Position numbers and translations under genes: made by a program. 64,000 bases of DNA from JAZKGA01 sp040386235 (GTDB taxonomy: Bacteria; Pseudomonadota; Alphaproteobacteria; Micavibrionales; Micavibrionaceae). The number at the start of each line of letters is the position of its first letter. Position 1 is the first letter of the stretch. The notes under the pieces are model-generated. The model searched no databases. It was given only the letters and a program-made list of their open reading frames with translations, and was not told the DNA's origin. The stretch covers positions 1,394,159 through 1,458,158 of the forward strand of contig JAZKGA010000001.1 of assembly GCA_040386235.1 (NCBI GenBank), given 5' to 3'. This document shows positions 61,942-64,000 of this stretch, piece by piece.

Positions 61942-62541
61942 TCAGGCTGCGTCTTCCGCAGGTGCCGCGACAGGTGCCTCAACGGCAGTCTCAACAGCAG
62001 CAGGCTTTTCTTCAGCTTTTGGCTTCGGCTGTTCACGGTAATCAGCGATCAAAGCACGGCCCAGAGATTTCTGAGTCTTTGCCTCTTCTTCCGAACGCGC
62101 GATGTTGACCGTGATGTCCAGCTTCACTTCAGGGTGCAAGGCAACCGGAACCTGGAACAGGCCGATTTTCTTGAACGCTTGGTTAACGACAACCTGGCTG
62201 CGCTCAACCTTCATACCGCCGGCTGCGACTGCATCCGCGATATCGCGGCTGGTAACAGAACCGTACAAGTCGCCGCCTTCAGACGCCTGACGTACGATAA
62301 CGACATGCAGTTCGCCCATTTTCTTAGCAACAGCTTCAGCTTCGGTTTTACGCTTGGCGTTATTGGCTTCCAGAACTTTCTTCTGGCCTTCGAATTGTGC
62401 GATATTGTCCTTGGTCGCACGCAACGCCTTGCCTTGCGGCAGCAGGAAGTTACGAGCAAAGCCCGGACGCACTTTTACAACATCGCCCATTTGGCCAAGG
62501 TTTTCAACGCGTTCTAACAGAATGATTTGTGTTTGTGACAT
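61942..62541 (-). CDS. rplI: 50S ribosomal protein L9 with extended C terminus
   Basis: 199 residues rather than about 150. The L9 core begins QTQIILLERVENLGQMGDVV, then VKPGFARN-type sequence (KVRPGFARNFLLPQGKALRA). The C-terminal domain ends near DITVNIARSEEEAKTQ, and an Ala/Glu/Pro/Val-rich tail of about 40 residues follows. It binds the L1 stalk base region of 23S rRNA. It is the third gene of the operon. Confidence 0.95.
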   Translation of the reverse strand: MSQTQIILLERVENLGQMGDVVKVRPGFARNFLLPQGKALRATKDNIAQFEGQKKVLEANNAKRKTEAEAVAKKMGELHVVIVRQASEGGDLYGSVTSRDIADAVAAGGMKVERSQVVVNQAFKKIGLFQVPVALHPEVKLDITVNIARSEEEAKTQKSLGRALIADYREQPKPKAEEKPAAVETAVEAPVAAPAEDAA

Positions 62542-62550
62542 GGGTTCACC

Positions 62551-62982
62551 TTACGCTTCTGTGCTTGGGGTTGTTGATGACGCTGGCCGTGGGCCACGAT
62601 CACTGCGGAAAGATCCGCGTTCGCCACCATCACGGAAAGATGAGCTGCGCTCACCGCCCTCACGTCCGCCATCACGGAAAGACCCGCGCTCACCCGCGCC
62701 ACGGAATTCACCGCGGTCTGGACGTTGTGGGCGTGCTTCTTGTTCCGTACGAACCGGCGCAATCAACGCCATGTAACGTGCGCGTTTAATGGCTTGAGCC
62801 AATTCGCGTTGTTTCGGGGCGCAGACAATCGTGATCCGGCTTGGTACGATTTTACCACGCTCTGAGATGTAACGGCTTAACAGCGTAGGGTCTTTCCAGT
62901 CAATCGTCGGGGCATCTTTACCCGAAAACGGGCAGGATTTACGGCGTTTGCTGAAGGATTTTTTTGGCATCATCTCAGACAT
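62551..62982 (-). CDS. rpsR: 30S ribosomal protein S18 with Arg/Gly/Asp repeat tail
   Basis: 143 residues rather than about 80. The core is intact (KRRKSCPFSGKDAPTIDWKD, RYISERGKIVPSRITIVCAP, AIKRARYMALIAPVR). After residue 80 there is a tail of about 60 residues built of GERGSFRDGG-type repeats with Arg, Gly, Asp, Ser and Phe. This resembles RGG-type RNA-binding disordered tails. It shares one base with the rpsF stop and precedes rplI. Confidence 0.95.
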   Translation of the reverse strand: MSEMMPKKSFSKRRKSCPFSGKDAPTIDWKDPTLLSRYISERGKIVPSRITIVCAPKQRELAQAIKRARYMALIAPVRTEQEARPQRPDRGEFRGAGERGSFRDGGREGGERSSSFRDGGERGSFRSDRGPRPASSTTPSTEA

Positions 62983-63359
62983 TATGCGGCCTCATTCATA
63001 CGTGAATCATTGTTGCGTTCAAAACGGTCTTCATACGTATCCTTGTTCAGGATCGCAGATTGAGCCGTTGTTGGGGCATCCAGACGGATGCTCATGTAAC
63101 GTAAAACGTCTTCGCTCAGGCGCATATTACGCTCCATTTCGATCACTGCGGCACCAGGGGAGTCGCTTTCGATCAGGACATAGTGGCCTTTACGGTTTTT
63201 GTTGATACGGTAAGCCAGCTGACGCAAGCCCCATTGTTCGGTTTTCAGAACTTTGCCGCCTTGTTTGGTCAGCAATTCACTAAATTGCGCGGTCATATCT
63301 TCGACCTGTTTGGTCGTCAATTCTTGCCGGGCAATAAGCACAGTTTCATAGATAGGCAT
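62982..63359 (-). CDS. rpsF: 30S ribosomal protein S6
   Basis: 125 residues, typical of S6. It begins PIYETVLIARQELTTKQVED and continues VLKTEQWGLRQLAYRINKNR, then a tail with the acidic/asparagine-rich end NNDSRMNEAA. It pairs with S18 in the 30S platform. The start is preceded by an AGGAG ribosome-binding site. Confidence 0.96.
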   Translation of the reverse strand: MPIYETVLIARQELTTKQVEDMTAQFSELLTKQGGKVLKTEQWGLRQLAYRINKNRKGHYVLIESDSPGAAVIEMERNMRLSEDVLRYMSIRLDAPTTAQSAILNKDTYEDRFERNNDSRMNEAA

Positions 63360-63520
63360 GTAAATGCTCCTCTTGGGTTAACTCCCGTCGCCGGGAAAGC
63401 TGACCGGACCATCCAGCCAGCGAGGTTATGGAGTTTATAGGGAACGCGCACCGGAAATGCAAGCTTTTTCATAGGCTTTTTGACCATCCGGTCATATTTA
63501 CAAGCTCGCATTCCAACATC

Positions 63521-63552
63521 AAAAAAGCCCGCCAGTTCTCACCGCGGACTTT
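63521..63552 (-). terminator. Rho-independent terminator of the rRNA operon
   Basis: On the minus strand AAAGTCCGC pairs with GCGGGCTTT (one G-T pair) around an 11-base loop, followed by TTT. It lies 55 bases after the 5S gene and ahead of rpsF. Confidence 0.85.
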
Positions 63553-63606
63553 AGAGATTTGAATATCGTGTAGGTTGTAAAATTTGCGATACTGAGTTTA
63601 AAAAAT

Positions 63607-63718
63607 CTGGCAGCGACCTACTCTTCCGCGCCTTAAGACGAAGTACCATTGGCCCTGGAGTTTTTCACGGTCCTGTTCGGGATGGGAAGGGGTGTTGCAC
63701 GTCCGGTATAACCACCAG
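63607..63718 (-). rRNA. rrf: 5S ribosomal RNA
   Basis: About 112 bases on the minus strand. It begins CTGGTGGTTATACCGG and contains the conserved CCCATCCCGAACAGG and GGTCGCTGCCAG ends, which pair. The ends were assigned from the terminal stem, so they may be off by a few bases. Confidence 0.95.
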
Positions 63719-63836
63719 ATTATTTAAACTCAGTAAAGCAAAGCTGACATAGTCATACATATGACCGTTAAGTGTTGCGTTCTTAAAATCTAGAAACAAC
63801 AAGATCAACGACGTTGACCATGTATGTGAAATCTAG

Positions 63837-64000
<164 letters not shown>

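Noticed and set aside
62551..62760. The S18 tail repeats as a frameshift artefact
   Set aside because: The frame stays open with consistent Arg/Gly/Asp repeats to a stop 8 bases before rplI, and spacing in the operon is normal.
63481..63495. TGACC/GGTCA palindrome upstream of rpsF as an operator
   Set aside because: Too short, and placed just after the rRNA terminator; no second site or regulator supports it.

Overview
The window reads as chromosomal DNA of an alphaproteobacterium with moderate GC content. The evidence is a C4-pathway 5-aminolevulinate synthase, a divK-pleD response-regulator pair beside rpmG-rnr-topA-dprA-plsY, an EipB-like (DUF1849) envelope protein, a DUF3126 protein, and lipid A/Kdo genes. 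Together with a type IV pilus operon, this resembles free-living or predatory (Micavibrio-like) lineages. That affiliation is an inference; no species was identified by comparison. Most of the window is ordinary, tightly packed housekeeping sequence.

Layout. 1-9.2 kb (minus): a pilus assembly operon read from pilB through pilC, pilM/N-like, pilO-like and pilP-like genes to an ABC ATPase, a TPR protein, an N-terminal-only prepilin peptidase half and the start of a pilT-type ATPase. Most of the junctions overlap. 9.3-12.4 kb (minus): TerB-like, degenerate zincin, PIN-like and ribokinase genes. 12.5-25.9 kb: hemA, a TetR/COQ9-like regulator, a PfkB kinase, a GNAT protein, a peptide-binding protein, ygfZ, an alpha2-type glycyl-tRNA synthetase, an SPFH protein, kdsB, a HAD nucleotidase, a tRNA methylase, a polyprenyl diphosphate synthase and the missing catalytic half of the prepilin peptidase. 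25.9-37.6 kb: pyrB-plsY-dprA-topA-rnr-rpmG, convergent with eipB-divK-pleD, then a second GGDEF gene. 37.6-40.5 kb: an AT-rich accessory patch with a candidate structured RNA and a toxin-immunity-like locus. 40.5-43.5 kb (minus): a secreted protein, tsaC and anmK. 44.2-48.2 kb: ffh-rpsP-rimM-trmD-rplS. 48.7-50.4 kb: two tRNA-Arg genes around an OmpA-like envelope protein. 50.4-61.8 kb: DUF3126, waaA-lpxK-lpxL-like, nadE, gltX, amn, ftsY and dnaB. 61.9-64 kb (minus): rplI-rpsR-rpsF, then 5S and the 3' end of 23S rRNA.

The most striking locus is at 38.4-40.4 kb. A 387-residue protein has a peptidoglycan-binding-like segment near its N terminus and a colicin-M-like C-terminal region. It is followed by a small multi-pass membrane protein gene that is present twice in a nearly perfect 466-bp tandem repeat. 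Each repeat also carries the last 22 codons of the toxin-like gene. This is the layout of a polymorphic toxin with a duplicated immunity gene, and its function is inferred rather than shown.

Other points of note: the prepilin peptidase is split into two genes 25 kb apart; a zincin-family protein has lost its metal-binding histidines; several ribosomal proteins carry low-complexity extensions; and a 20-codon reading frame is fitted exactly between the prepilin peptidase half and pyrB.
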